Below, one piece after another: positions 25,177-35,317 of a stretch of 64,000 bases of DNA. Origin of the DNA: Agrobacterium larrymoorei (lineage in GTDB: Bacteria; Pseudomonadota; Alphaproteobacteria; Rhizobiales; Rhizobiaceae); NCBI RefSeq assembly GCF_013322225.1, contig NZ_JAAMFB010000027.1:248001-312000 (forward strand), in the 5' to 3' direction. The notes beneath the pieces were generated by a model. That model ran no database searches. It had not been told where the DNA came from and saw only the letters and a program-made list of their open reading frames with translations. Made by a program: the position numbers and the translations under genes. Within the stretch, counting starts at the first letter, position 1; every line of letters starts with the position of its first letter.

Positions 25177-26236
25177 GCGTTACAGGGTTGGCATCATCGG
25201 TTGCGGCATCGGCAGATCACACATTCAGGAAGGTTATTCGGCCCATCCGGACAAGTATGAGGTGGCCGTGCTGTGCGACCTCAACACAGAGAGATTGAAC
25301 GCAGTTGCTGATGAATTCGGCGTCGAAGGCCGTGTTACGTCCTCTGACGAATTGATCGCAATCCCCGATATCGACATTATCGACATTTGCACCCCGCCCG
25401 CCATCCATACCCAGCTCATTCTTCAGGCGCTTGCTGCTGGCAAGCATGTCGTATGCGAAAAACCGCTGACGGGTTCGCTTTCGGAAATCGATGAGGTCAA
25501 GGCAGCGGAGAAGATCGCCAAGGGCAAGCTGATGCCGATCTTTCAGTATCGCTATGGCGAAGGGGTGCAGCAGGCCCGTCGCATCATCGAAAGCGGCCTT
25601 GCAGGTAAGCCGTATGTCGGAACCGCCGAGACGTTGTGGAGGCGCGGCGCGGATTATTATGAAAATCCATGGCGCGGGCGCTGGGCAACGGAACTCGGCG
25701 GCGTCTTGATGACACATGCCATCCATCTCCATGACATGGTGACCTATCTCATGGGGCCGGTGGATCGGGTTTTTGCCCGGACGGCGACGCGGGTCAACGC
25801 AATCGAAGTGGAGGACTGCGTTTCCGCAAGCCTTCTGATGAAGAACGGCGCGCTGGTTTCCGCAACAGCCACGCTCGGGTCGCAGGAGGAAATAAGCCGC
25901 CTGCGTCTCGCATTCGAGAACGTCACGTTCGAGAGCAACAATTCCGCCTATGCTCCGGGGGATGGCCCATGGAAGATCATTCCGGCCAATGAGGAGATAG
26001 GCCAAGCGATCGATGAGCTATTGAAGAGCATGCCGCCCGTCCACAGGCGCTTTAACGGGCAGATGAAGGCCTTCTATCAAGCGCTCGAGAATGGCGAACG
26101 GCCACCCGTCAACACGGATGACGCCCAGCGCTCTCTGGAGTTACTGGCAGCGATCTATCATTCGAACGATACCAATTCCGATGTTGCCCTTCCTATTGGC
26201 CGAGGGCATCCGAAATATATGACCTGGCGGCCTTGA
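25169..26236 (+). CDS. Gfo/Idh/MocA family oxidoreductase
   Basis: A 355-residue dehydrogenase with a canonical Rossmann loop (GIIGCGIGRSH), EKP motif (VVCEKPLTGS near residue 95) and substrate domain (ELGGVLMTHAIHLHDMV with Asp and His positions). The ATG at 25169 lies inside the end of the previous gene and is chosen because the product then starts directly at the Rossmann strand. It is the third dehydrogenase of the locus. It may act on the same substrate at another carbon, or reverse the first oxidation after isomerisation; that is inference. Confidence 0.9.
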   Translation: MPKRYRVGIIGCGIGRSHIQEGYSAHPDKYEVAVLCDLNTERLNAVADEFGVEGRVTSSDELIAIPDIDIIDICTPPAIHTQLILQALAAGKHVVCEKPLTGSLSEIDEVKAAEKIAKGKLMPIFQYRYGEGVQQARRIIESGLAGKPYVGTAETLWRRGADYYENPWRGRWATELGGVLMTHAIHLHDMVTYLMGPVDRVFARTATRVNAIEVEDCVSASLLMKNGALVSATATLGSQEEISRLRLAFENVTFESNNSAYAPGDGPWKIIPANEEIGQAIDELLKSMPPVHRRFNGQMKAFYQALENGERPPVNTDDAQRSLELLAAIYHSNDTNSDVALPIGRGHPKYMTWRP

Positions 26237-26257
26237 GTACAGGGTGGGAGCATCAGC

Positions 26258-27334
<1,077 letters not shown>

Positions 27335-27348
27335 TGGCGTCTCATACT

Positions 27349-28050
27349 TCAGAGAGACGCCCCGCCGCACACGAGAATTTCCTGACCTGTGATCGAAGCG
27401 GCATCGTCCGATAATAGGAATGAAACCAGCGCTGCGACCTCCCGCGGTTTCACCAATCGACCGATGGGCGGCATTTTGGGCGCGACACCCGCGCGTTTGG
27501 GGTCCTTCAGCATCGGTGTGTCCGTTGCTCCAGGGGAGACGATATTCACAGTGATGCCGCGAGGCGCGAGCTCGATGGCGCAGGATCTTCCGAGCCCCAC
27601 CATCGCCGCCTTGCTCGCCGCATATTGCGCTCGTGAAGCCGAGCCACGAGCCGTCCGGCTTCCAAGCAGCACTATCCTTCCGCCATCTGAAAGACGCGGC
27701 GCGAGGCGGTCTATCAGTTGTGTGGAAGCTTCCACATGCAGACGCCACATGTCCTGACCGTCATCGAGGTTGATCGAACCGACGGCGCCGACGCGCAGAA
27801 CACCTGCGGCGTGGACGAGAGCATCAAGGTCGGCGATCTGCGAAAGTGCGTCTTCCAGAGCCGCCCTGCTACTGAGATCGACCGGCAGAAAGGAGAAGCG
27901 TTTGTGTTCGATCTCAGGCTTTGATCGGCTCATGCCGATCACGTTCCATCCCGTGGAGAGTAGTTTCTGCGCGATCTCTGCTCCGATCCCCGAACTTGCC
28001 CCGGTAACAAGAACTCGTTTCGGGTTCGACGTAGACATGGGCTCCAACAT
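27349..28050 (-). CDS. SDR family NAD(P)-dependent oxidoreductase
   Basis: A short-chain dehydrogenase of 233 residues. TGASSGIGAEIA is the cofactor loop, VHAAG the adenine-pocket motif, Ser in VLLGSRTARGS and the pair in YAASKAAM near residue 145 the active site, then VSPGATDTPM. Three in-frame ATGs are close; the one at 28050 has GGAGGA at the right distance. It is a single gene, convergent with the importer operon. Substrate unknown. Confidence 0.91.
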   Translation of the reverse strand: MLEPMSTSNPKRVLVTGASSGIGAEIAQKLLSTGWNVIGMSRSKPEIEHKRFSFLPVDLSSRAALEDALSQIADLDALVHAAGVLRVGAVGSINLDDGQDMWRLHVEASTQLIDRLAPRLSDGGRIVLLGSRTARGSASRAQYAASKAAMVGLGRSCAIELAPRGITVNIVSPGATDTPMLKDPKRAGVAPKMPPIGRLVKPREVAALVSFLLSDDAASITGQEILVCGGASL

Positions 28051-28145
28051 GGCTTCCTCCATTTTCGATCGTCCTGTGATGCAAATACTGGACAGGTTCT
28101 TTTAATCGAGATGGAGAGGGAACTGGAAGCTTTTTGTCGTTGGCG

Positions 28146-29279
28146 TCAGGTTAACCCAGCCGTATCAAGGCTCTTGAAATCACCAATATCGATAAAAGTT
28201 TCCAGCATGGCGCGGTAGGGAGCTATATCGATGCCATTCTTGTCGAGCCAGTCTGGATTGTAATAGGTGGCGGCATAGCGGTCGCCGCTGTCGCAGATCA
28301 ATGAAACGAGCGAACCCTCACGGCCTTCCTTCATCATGGTGGCGGCGATCCAGCACAGGCCGAAGAAGTTGGTGCCGGTGGAGCCGCCGACACGACGGAA
28401 CAGTCGTTCCGAAAGCACATGCATGGCCGCGATGGAAGCGGCATCCGGTATCTTGATCATGTGGTCGATGACGCCGGGAATGAAGGACGGTTCCACACGT
28501 GGACGTCCGACACCTTCGATGCGGGAGGGAGTAGGGCAGGTCACGTCGCGATCACCGGACATGTAAGATGTGTAGAAAGCGGAATGTTCGACATCCACCA
28601 CGCAAAGGCGAGTGGTCAGATTTCGGTAGCGGATGTAGCGGCCGATAGTGGCGGATGTTCCGCCGGTCCCGGCGTTCATCACAACCCATTCCGGTTCGGG
28701 ATGCTCTTCACTCTTCATCTGATCGAAAATGGATTCGGCTATATTGTTGTTGCCGCGCCAGTCAGTTGCTCTTTCCGCATAGGTGAACTGGTCGAGATAA
28801 TGGCCGCCTGCCTCGGCGGCCAGCCGTTCGGCAACGGTGTAGACCTCGGCTGGGCTATTGACGAAATGGCATTTCCCACCAAATCGCTCAATGGCTTCCA
28901 CCTTCTGGCGGCTGGTGGAATGCGGCATGACGGCTATGAAAGGCAAATCCAGCAGATGAGCAAAATAGGCTTCACTGACGGCGGTTGATCCAGAGGAGGC
29001 CTCAACGAGCGTCGTGCCCTCACGAATTTTGCCATTGCAGATGCCGTACAGGAACAGTGAACGGGCCAGTCGGTGCTTCAAGCTGCCCGTCGGATGGGTC
29101 GACTCGTCCTTCAGATATATGGAAATGCCCCGCAGGCCCTTGAATACAGGTTTCACGAGATGCGTATCTGCCGAACGGCGTCCGTCACCTTGAAGAACGC
29201 CGATGGCGCGGCGCGCCCACTCGCGATCCTCACATGCTGGAAGCGGTGTCATGGGTGGAGCCGAGAGACAGTCGGACAT
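28146..29279 (-). CDS. PLP-dependent cysteine synthase family protein
   Basis: A fold-type II pyridoxal phosphate enzyme of about 377 residues, related to cysteine and cystathionine beta-synthases but longer. The Schiff-base Lys is in [11 protein letters not shown], the substrate loop is [13 protein letters not shown], and the phosphate loop [26 protein letters not shown] follows the family pattern. The ATG at 29279 is used; a GTG at 29300 would add seven residues. The exact reaction (cysteine desulfhydrase, synthase or other beta-replacement) cannot be told. A 15-bp palindrome upstream may be an operator. Confidence 0.86.
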   Translation of the reverse strand: MSDCLSAPPMTPLPACEDREWARRAIGVLQGDGRRSADTHLVKPVFKGLRGISIYLKDESTHPTGSLKHRLARSLFLYGICNGKIREGTTLVEASSGSTAVSEAYFAHLLDLPFIAVMPHSTSRQKVEAIERFGGKCHFVNSPAEVYTVAERLAAEAGGHYLDQFTYAERATDWRGNNNIAESIFDQMKSEEHPEPEWVVMNAGTGGTSATIGRYIRYRNLTTRLCVVDVEHSAFYTSYMSGDRDVTCPTPSRIEGVGRPRVEPSFIPGVIDHMIKIPDAASIAAMHVLSERLFRRVGGSTGTNFFGLCWIAATMMKEGREGSLVSLICDSGDRYAATYYNPDWLDKNGIDIAPYRAMLETFIDIGDFKSLDTAGLT

Positions 29280-29394
29280 GGTATTGCTAAACTCCCGCAC
29301 GCCTTCATACAGCTACGCCTTCGGGCATAAATTCCATGTATGCAAAGCTTCATATAAAATTTTACTCCATGGACAAAATATCCAAGAAGAATGT

Positions 29395-29409
29395 TCTATT
29401 CAGAATAGA
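29395..29409. promoter_or_regulatory. Perfect 15-bp palindrome upstream of the PLP enzyme gene
   Basis: TCTATTC and GAATAGA flank a single central base. It lies in an AT-rich stretch 116 bp before the ATG at 29279. The shape suits an Lrp/AsnC or MarR-type operator; no such regulator gene is adjacent in this window. Confidence 0.4.
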
Positions 29410-29467
29410 TACTTTGGAAAATATGATTTGAAAAGACGGCAGGCTCGGCGCGCTTTGATTTGCAAGC

Positions 29468-29499
29468 GAAAAAGGCGGCGCTGAAATCAACGCCGCCTT
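29468..29499 (-). terminator. Rho-independent terminator of the iron-siderophore ABC operon
   Basis: Read on the minus strand, AAGGCGGCG pairs with CGCCGCCTT across a 10-nt loop and runs into TTTTT. It is 15 bp after the ATPase stop. Confidence 0.8.
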
Positions 29500-29513
29500 C
29501 GCCTTCTGGCATT

Positions 29514-30266
29514 TCAGGCCGTCCCGTCGACCAGCACGAAGGGTTGCCCTCGCGAACAGGTCTCGATCCTCGCATCCACGCGGTAGATGTCGCGCAACAT
29601 ATCCGGCGTTATCACATTGCTGGTCTCGCCGCTGACTACCATTTCACCGCCGGAAATGACGATCGTGTTCTCGCAGTAGCGCAATGCGTGGTTCAGGTCG
29701 TGTAGGGCGATCAGAACGATCATGCCTTCGCGACGTGCCAGGTTGGAGATGAAATCCAGAACCTCGACCTGACGATGCAAATCCAGCGCGGACGTGGGCT
29801 CATCCATGAGCAAAACTTCCGGCTTGCGAACGAGCGCCTGCGCCAGCGATACGAGCTGGCGTTGCCCACCGGAAAGCTCGCCAAGGCCTCTGAAGGCGAG
29901 GTTGTCGATGTTGAGCGCCTTGAGGATCGCGTCGATATCGGCCAGTTCGTCGTCATGAACTTTCCAGCCGCTGCCTTGCTTTGCCGATAGCAGGATGGAT
30001 TCGTAGACGGTCAGGACGGCGTTCGCCCCGGTATCCTGCGGCATGTAGCAAATGGTTCGCGGGCCCTGTTCGGTCTGCGAAAGCGTCACGACGCCAGGGC
30101 CTTTAATCAGTCCGGCAATGCGCTTGAACAGGGTGGATTTTCCGGCAGCGTTCGGGCCGATGACGGCCGTCATGCTTCCTGCCTTCAGCATGTCTATGCT
30201 GACGTTGGAAAGAACGGTGAGACGGCCATATTTCGCGCCGACATCCTGTAGAGCCAAGGCTACCAT
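29514..30266 (-). CDS. Iron(III)-siderophore type ABC transporter ATP-binding protein (FepC-like)
   Basis: The ATPase of a class II importer for ferric chelates, haem or cobalamin, 250 residues. Walker A is GPNAAGKST, signature LSGGQRQL, Walker B VLLMDEPTSALD and H-loop IALHDLNHA. The ATG at 30266 overlaps the permease stop by 7 bp and begins the normal product MVALALQDVG. Last gene of the four-gene operon running from 33693. The cargo is inferred to be an iron chelate from the family and from the iron-box-like sites upstream. Confidence 0.94.
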   Translation of the reverse strand: MVALALQDVGAKYGRLTVLSNVSIDMLKAGSMTAVIGPNAAGKSTLFKRIAGLIKGPGVVTLSQTEQGPRTICYMPQDTGANAVLTVYESILLSAKQGSGWKVHDDELADIDAILKALNIDNLAFRGLGELSGGQRQLVSLAQALVRKPEVLLMDEPTSALDLHRQVEVLDFISNLARREGMIVLIALHDLNHALRYCENTIVISGGEMVVSGETSNVITPDMLRDIYRVDARIETCSRGQPFVLVDGTA

Positions 30267-31327
30267 GCGCGTCTCCTGTTGGAAAAGATCAGCACGAAGA
30301 AGAAGGGAACGCCGACGAGCGCAGTGATGACGCCAATCGGCAAAACTGCGCCGGGGATCAGCATCTTGCTGACGACTGAGGTCACGGAAAGCAGTAGCGC
30401 GCCGCAAATGACCGAGCCGGGCAGGAAGAAACGCTGGTCTTCGCCCACCACCATGCGCGCAATGTGTGGTCCAACGAGACCGACGAAACCGATGGTGCCT
30501 ACGAAGGACACGGGGATTGCGGCCAAAAGGCTGACGGTCAACATAGTGTGGAGGCGCAGGCGACGAACATTGACGCCCATGCTGGCGGCCTTGTCATCGC
30601 CAAGACGAAGCGCGGTCAAGGCCCAGGCATTCTTCATGAAAAGCGGTACGGTCAGCACCAGTATCGCCGCCGTTACATAGACCTTTGCCCATGTGGCTTT
30701 CGTCAGGCTGCCCATGGTCCAGAACACCACGGCGGCAAGCGCCTGTTCGGAAGCAAGATATTCGAGAAGCGAGAGCGCGGCATTGAAGGTGAAAACCAGA
30801 GCGATCCCGAGAAGAACGATCGTTTCAACGGTCACGCCACGCATTGTCGAAGCAAAGTGAATGAAAAGAGCCGCTAGCATGGCCATCAGGAAGGCGTTGA
30901 TCGGCACCATATATTCGACAGCGCCGGGAAAAATCGCGATGCCACCGACGAGCGCCATAGCCGCGCCAAAACTGGCAGCTGCTGAGATTCCGAGCGTAAA
31001 CGGGCTTGCCAGAGGGTTGGAAAGGATCGTCTGCATCTGCGCCCCAGCCACGGAAAGCGATGCGCCAACCGTGACCGCCATCAGCGCAATCGGCATGCGA
31101 ATGTCCCAGATCACGACGCGCAATTGATTTCCGACAGCGGCGGGATCGAATATCGCGCCCACGACCTCCGAGAGCGTGTAACGCGCCGGGCCAAGCGCCA
31201 TGTCTGTCGCCACACTGATGCAGAGCGCAAGCACGAGGCCGACCAGGATCATGATGCGTCGACCGGCAAGGGCGCGATATTGATGCCCCCCAGTCGTCTC
31301 CACGCGTGTTTCACCAATGGAAGCCAT
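30260..31327 (-). CDS. FecCD-family iron chelate ABC transporter permease
   Basis: A 355-residue inner-membrane permease with about ten helices, as in BtuC/FepD. Landmarks are LRVVIWDIRMPIALMAVTVGASLSVAGAQMQ, GSLTKATW and GFVGLVGPHIARMVVGED, which includes the ATPase-coupling loop. Only one permease gene is present, so it should act as a homodimer. It sits 2 bp after the first binding-protein gene and overlaps the ATPase gene. Confidence 0.95.
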   Translation of the reverse strand: MASIGETRVETTGGHQYRALAGRRIMILVGLVLALCISVATDMALGPARYTLSEVVGAIFDPAAVGNQLRVVIWDIRMPIALMAVTVGASLSVAGAQMQTILSNPLASPFTLGISAAASFGAAMALVGGIAIFPGAVEYMVPINAFLMAMLAALFIHFASTMRGVTVETIVLLGIALVFTFNAALSLLEYLASEQALAAVVFWTMGSLTKATWAKVYVTAAILVLTVPLFMKNAWALTALRLGDDKAASMGVNVRRLRLHTMLTVSLLAAIPVSFVGTIGFVGLVGPHIARMVVGEDQRFFLPGSVICGALLLSVTSVVSKMLIPGAVLPIGVITALVGVPFFFVLIFSNRRRAW

Positions 31328-31329
31328 TT

Positions 31330-32466
31330 TTAGTTCACGCCTTTTTCGAGTGAGACGAAGTAGCCGGGTTTATAAGTGACCGGCAGGAATTTTTTGTGGA
31401 AGTCCTCGAAGTTCTTTTCCGGATCGAGCTCTGCAAAGAGTTCCGGGTGGAACCACTTGGCAAACTGCTGAATCGGGAAGAACTCGTAAGGCGCGCCATA
31501 AAACTGGTGCCAGACGGCATGAACATTGCCGTTCTTGACGGCATTCAGTTCGGGAAACGGCGTGCGCGTCATCAGCTTCGCCAGACGTTCGCGCGACAAT
31601 GTCATATCTGCGCCGCGACCAACGGGAACGAACTGGTTGATGTCCGATTCTGCCGCCCAGTTGGAGCCGGTGACGATGACATGCTGAGGATCGGAAACGA
31701 CCAGCTGCTCCGGGTTCAGGTCGCCGAATGTCGTCGTGATCACGTCTGCCGCGATGTTGTGACCACCCGCCTGCTCGATCATTGCACCGAAATTGACAGG
31801 GCCGAAGGTGCGGCAGCAATTGTTCTCGCCGGAAATGCCCGGAGCGCGCTCGATGAAAACGCCTGGGCGCTTGAGGTTCTTGACGCTTGCAAGCTTTTCG
31901 GTAACGAGCGCAATTTGTTCGCGGCGGTAAGCCATGAACTCCTCGGCGCGCTTTTCTGCCCCAAAGATCTGGCCAAGCGCGCGAATGGAGCGCTCGGTGT
32001 TCTTTTCCGGGTCCAACCGGAAATCGAGATAGACGACTTTAATCCCAGCTGCCGCAGCCTTTTCTTCAAAGCCGCTTTCCTTGGCGCTGTTTTCTGCTTC
32101 CAGGTTGAGCGTGATGACATCGGGAGCCAAGGCAATCGCAGCTTCAAGACTGAAACCACCCTGCGGCAGATAGCCGAACTGTGGCAGATCGTTGATTTGG
32201 GGAAAACGCTCGACGTAGGCCGTGTAGCTGTCTGGGTCTTTCTTGATCAGATCATCACGCCAGCCAACGATGGTATCGAATGTCTGGTCGCCCTTCAGCG
32301 CTGCGATGATGTGAACCTGACGCGCTTCGCCAATAATGATGCGCTTTGCAGGGAGGTCCATTTCCACGGTGCGTCCGGCAGCGTCGATGATCTCGGCAGA
32401 GAAGGCTGGCATGGAAAACATCGCCAACGCGAGGGTGGCAATAGCGCCAAGGGCTCTGAAATTCAT
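31330..32466 (-). CDS. ABC transporter periplasmic binding protein for an iron chelate (paralogue 1)
   Basis: A cluster A-II (TroA/FepB-like) binding protein of 378 residues with a Sec signal peptide (LATLALAMFSMPAFSAE). The mature N-terminus IIDAAGRTVEMDLPAKRIII is the class hallmark. Mid-protein NNCCRTFGPVNFG has two adjacent cysteines, also present in the paralogue at 32560. The C-terminus has VWHQFYGAPYEFFPIQQFAKW. AAGGGA precedes the ATG. A strong hairpin lies between the two binding-protein genes, which may tune their ratio. Confidence 0.92.
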   Translation of the reverse strand: MNFRALGAIATLALAMFSMPAFSAEIIDAAGRTVEMDLPAKRIIIGEARQVHIIAALKGDQTFDTIVGWRDDLIKKDPDSYTAYVERFPQINDLPQFGYLPQGGFSLEAAIALAPDVITLNLEAENSAKESGFEEKAAAAGIKVVYLDFRLDPEKNTERSIRALGQIFGAEKRAEEFMAYRREQIALVTEKLASVKNLKRPGVFIERAPGISGENNCCRTFGPVNFGAMIEQAGGHNIAADVITTTFGDLNPEQLVVSDPQHVIVTGSNWAAESDINQFVPVGRGADMTLSRERLAKLMTRTPFPELNAVKNGNVHAVWHQFYGAPYEFFPIQQFAKWFHPELFAELDPEKNFEDFHKKFLPVTYKPGYFVSLEKGVN

Positions 32467-32495
32467 GGGATAATCCCTTCTTTATAAATAGCAGT

Positions 32496-32519
32496 GCGAG
32501 GCGACTTTCGCCGCCTCGC
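32496..32519 (-). other. Intercistronic hairpin between the two binding-protein genes
   Basis: GCGAGGCG pairs with CGCCTCGC across 8 nt. On the minus-strand transcript no T-run follows, so it is more likely an mRNA-stabilising or partly attenuating structure than a terminator. Confidence 0.55.
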
Positions 32520-32559
32520 TTTGGTCATTATCTGGCACCGCAATGCCATCTGCATTTCC

Positions 32560-33693
32560 TTACTTGTCGTCCTTCAGGGACACGAAGTAGCCGGGCTTGT
32601 AATCCAGTGGCAGGAAGCGGGCGTGCAGTTCCTTGAACGTCGCTTCAGGATCGAGATCCTTGAAGAGATCCGGATGCAGCCACTTGGCAATTTCCTGAAT
32701 GGCGACGAACTGGTACGGGTTGTTGTAGAACTGGTGCCAGATGGCGTGAACGTTGCCGTCCTCTACAGCCTTGACGCCAGTAAAGGCCGGGCGCTTCGTC
32801 AGGTTCTCCAGTTTGCGACGGGCTTCTTTCAAATCCGCGCCGTAGCCGACACCGACCCAGTTGCCGCCGGGAACATAAGCGTCCCACTTTCCGCCAGTAA
32901 CGATGATCTGTTCGGGGTTGGAGGCGATGACCTGCTCGGGATTGACCGTGCCGAAAGTGCCCGGAATGATATCCTTGGCCATGTTGATGCCACCGGCCAG
33001 TTCCACCATCTTGCCGAAGTTTTCGTTTCCGAAGGACATGCAGCAATCGTCGGAATAGCCGCCCGCGCGCTCAATGAACACGACCGGCTTCTTCGGGTTT
33101 TCCTTTTCCAGAACGTCCGTTACGCGGGCGATGCTGTCAGAGCGGAACTTGATGAAATCTTCCGCCACATCTTCCTTGCCCATCAGCTTGCCCATGATGC
33201 GCATGCTCGGCTCGGTGTTTTCCATCGGCTTTTCACGGAAATCGACGTAGACGAGAGGAATACCGACCTTGCCAAGTTTCTCGATATAACCCGCCTCTTC
33301 CGTCGCCGTCTTGGCGTCGACGTTCATCAGAATAACGTCTGGTTTAAGCGCAACGGCCTGCTCGATATCGAAAGTGCCATCCTTCATGCCGCCGAATGTC
33401 GGCAGCTTGGCGATATCGGGGTATTTCGCCAGGTAGGCTTCGTATGATTCAGGATCGGCCTTGGGCAGATCATCGCGCCAGCCGACGACGTGCTCGAACG
33501 GATTATTCTTGTCCAGAGCGGCGAGGAAATAGATTTGGCGGCCCTCACCGAGAATGACGTGCTTTACCGGCACGTTCACTTCGACATCACGCCCCGTAAC
33601 GTCTTTAAGTGTAACTTTTTCGGCAAAGGCGGGCCAGACAGTGGAAACGAGAAGGCCCATTGCAAGAACGGCGGATTTGCCTGTAATGCGCAT
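32560..33693 (-). CDS. ABC transporter periplasmic binding protein for an iron chelate (paralogue 2)
   Basis: First gene of the operon, 377 residues, signal peptide AVLAMGLLVSTVWPAFAE. It aligns along its whole length with the next gene (VGWRDDL, VFIERA, GGxN, VxVTGxxW, WHQFY, YKPGYFVSL shared) and keeps the adjacent Cys pair (DDCCMSFGNENFG). The two probably arose by tandem duplication and may bind different chelates through one permease. The divergent methyltransferase shares its control region, which has candidate Irr and RirA boxes. Confidence 0.92.
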   Translation of the reverse strand: MRITGKSAVLAMGLLVSTVWPAFAEKVTLKDVTGRDVEVNVPVKHVILGEGRQIYFLAALDKNNPFEHVVGWRDDLPKADPESYEAYLAKYPDIAKLPTFGGMKDGTFDIEQAVALKPDVILMNVDAKTATEEAGYIEKLGKVGIPLVYVDFREKPMENTEPSMRIMGKLMGKEDVAEDFIKFRSDSIARVTDVLEKENPKKPVVFIERAGGYSDDCCMSFGNENFGKMVELAGGINMAKDIIPGTFGTVNPEQVIASNPEQIIVTGGKWDAYVPGGNWVGVGYGADLKEARRKLENLTKRPAFTGVKAVEDGNVHAIWHQFYNNPYQFVAIQEIAKWLHPDLFKDLDPEATFKELHARFLPLDYKPGYFVSLKDDK

Positions 33694-33737
33694 TGAAATA
33701 GTTCTCCAGTAAAACTTATGGCCGCATTAAGATTTTA

Positions 33738-33752
33738 TGATTAGTGAATTCA
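33738..33752. promoter_or_regulatory. Candidate RirA iron-responsive box (TGA-N9-TCA)
   Basis: TGA at 33738 and TCA at 33750 are 9 nt apart, the core of the rhizobial iron-responsive operator. Only six fixed bases, so a chance match is possible; the gene context supports it. Confidence 0.4.
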
Positions 33753-33762
33753 AGTTTTATGT

Positions 33763-33779
33763 TTTAGAGCGATTCTTAA
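33763..33779. promoter_or_regulatory. Candidate Irr box (iron control element)
   Basis: TTTAGAG, 3 nt, TTCTTAA matches the rhizobial iron control element TTTAGAA-N3-TTCTAAA at 12 of 14 positions. It lies 26 bp before the methyltransferase ATG and about 70 bp before the first binding-protein gene. Confidence 0.55.
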
Positions 33780-33804
33780 GTGGCAGGCGTGAGGGTTGGA
33801 TCCG

Positions 33805-34620
33805 ATGGATGACGTAAACGGATACGGGCGTAACTTTGGGCTTCGAGACGAAATCAAGGCCTACTGGTCTGCGCGGGCTGCGACTTTTGATTTATCTCCG
33901 GGGCATGAAATCTTTTCCGAAGAGGAGCGAGCAGCCTGGCATCGTCTGGTGACGAAACATCTGGGCCTCGGTGATGACCGGGCAGCGCTTGATCTTGCAA
34001 GCGGGACCGGGGTGATTTCTCATTTGATGGACGACCTCGGTTATCGAGTCACCGGCCTCGACTGGGCGGAGCCGATGCTTGAGCGCGCCAAAGCCAAAGC
34101 AAAAAAGCGTAATCGTTCCATCAGCTTCCGTATGGGCGATGCCGAAAACACGATGGAGCCGGATGGCGCCTATGATGCCGTTATCAACCGCCATCTGGTG
34201 TGGACCTTGGTGGACCCGAAGTCGGCATTTTCAGAATGGTTTCGCGTATTGAAACCGGGCGGTAAGCTGCTGATCGTCGATGGCGATTTCGTTAATGTCA
34301 GCCTGACTGAAAAGCTGTTGAAGAATCTGGCGAACCTGCTGCAGAAGCGCGGTCTGCTGAAGCCGGATCCGCTGCACGCACCGGCTGAAATGATGGCTGT
34401 GCACAACAGCATCCTGTCACGGGTGTATTTTTCGAAAGGGGCGCGTGCGGACGCTATCGCGGCCTTGCTGAAAGATGCTGGTTTCGTGGATATCGTCATC
34501 GATACCGACCTTCGGGAAGTCCACAAGACGCAGGCCAAAAACTGGAATTTTCTCAAGGCCGCGGCCCGAGGCATTCAACATCGCTTCGCAATCTGCGCAT
34601 CTCGACCGCCTGAAGCCTGA
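33805..34620 (+). CDS. Class I SAM-dependent methyltransferase, divergent from the iron importer
   Basis: A 271-residue cytoplasmic methyltransferase of the UbiE/Methyltransf_11 type. Motif I is LDLASGTGVISHLMDDLGY, motif II region YDAVINRHLVWTLVDP and motif III FRVLKPGGKLLIVDGDF. GTGAGGG lies 9 nt before the ATG at 33805; the TTG at 33796 is less likely. It is divergent from the ferric-chelate importer across 111 bp holding candidate iron boxes. It may therefore modify a siderophore, haem derivative or other iron ligand. The substrate is unknown. Confidence 0.88.
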   Translation: MDDVNGYGRNFGLRDEIKAYWSARAATFDLSPGHEIFSEEERAAWHRLVTKHLGLGDDRAALDLASGTGVISHLMDDLGYRVTGLDWAEPMLERAKAKAKKRNRSISFRMGDAENTMEPDGAYDAVINRHLVWTLVDPKSAFSEWFRVLKPGGKLLIVDGDFVNVSLTEKLLKNLANLLQKRGLLKPDPLHAPAEMMAVHNSILSRVYFSKGARADAIAALLKDAGFVDIVIDTDLREVHKTQAKNWNFLKAAARGIQHRFAICASRPPEA

Positions 34621-34675
34621 GTTGATATAACGGCATATCGTTGCCGCCGCGGCGAAAGATACGGAGGTCCAAGTC

Positions 34676-35074
34676 ATGAAGATCGATAGAAATGGTACCC
34701 CGCCCTCGGGTAAGGGGTCTGCTGACTGGTTTACTGGAACTGTCCGTATCGATTCCCTGTTTTCTGCCAATGAAGCAAGGCGCGGCGCGGCCGCCAGCGT
34801 GACCTTCGAGCCGGGTGCTCGAACCGCATGGCACACACATCCACTCGGACAGACGCTGATCGTGACCGCTGGGTCCGGTCTTGTTCAACGTGAAGGAGGA
34901 CCTGTCGAAGAAATTAGACCGGGCGACGTGATCTGGTTCGAACCCGACGAGAAACATTGGCATGGCGCGTCCGCGACCACAGCGATGACACATATTGCGA
35001 TCCAGGAAACTCTCAACGGCAAGGTGGTGGACTGGATGGAACAGGTGACAGATGTCCAGTATCAGGGCGGCTGA
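34676..35074 (+). CDS. Cupin domain protein
   Basis: A 132-residue single-domain cupin. The metal motif 1 is [17 protein letters not shown] (His, His, Gln in the usual Glu place) and motif 2 PDEKHWHGA. It resembles the carboxymuconolactone/mandelonitrile-lyase-like small cupins often annotated with unknown function. AGGAGG-like sequence (ACGGAGG) precedes the ATG. It is 55 bp behind the methyltransferase and may share its transcript. Role unknown. The 243 bp after it hold no gene. Confidence 0.85.
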   Translation: MKIDRNGTPPSGKGSADWFTGTVRIDSLFSANEARRGAAASVTFEPGARTAWHTHPLGQTLIVTAGSGLVQREGGPVEEIRPGDVIWFEPDEKHWHGASATTAMTHIAIQETLNGKVVDWMEQVTDVQYQGG

Positions 35075-35317
35075 TTGACGCAATAACTGGCATTCAAGAT
35101 CGCTGACAGGCTCTCGCCCCGCTGCCGCAACGTGGTATATGATCTGCCCTTCTCGGAATTGGCCGTATTCGAGTAGAAAATCATTTCGCTTGGGAGAGCT
35201 ATGAGATAGCTTTCAATCCAACATGAAGCAGCACTCCTTGCTGAAAGAAACCTGGCATAATCGATGCGAGGTTTTGCTTGCATCAAACAACACTCAGGCG
35301 CCCGATCCTCAACGCCC

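Noticed and set aside
31396-32487. A 363-codon frame on the plus strand
   Set aside because: Antisense to an iron-chelate binding-protein gene with clear family motifs; the frame is a codon-bias artefact. The same holds for the 317-codon frame at 32494-33447.
35197-35211. Inverted repeat AGCTAT-gag-ATAGCT upstream of the LacI-type gene
   Set aside because: It does not resemble the twin palindromes at 44546 and 44686, so I could not support it as an autoregulatory site.
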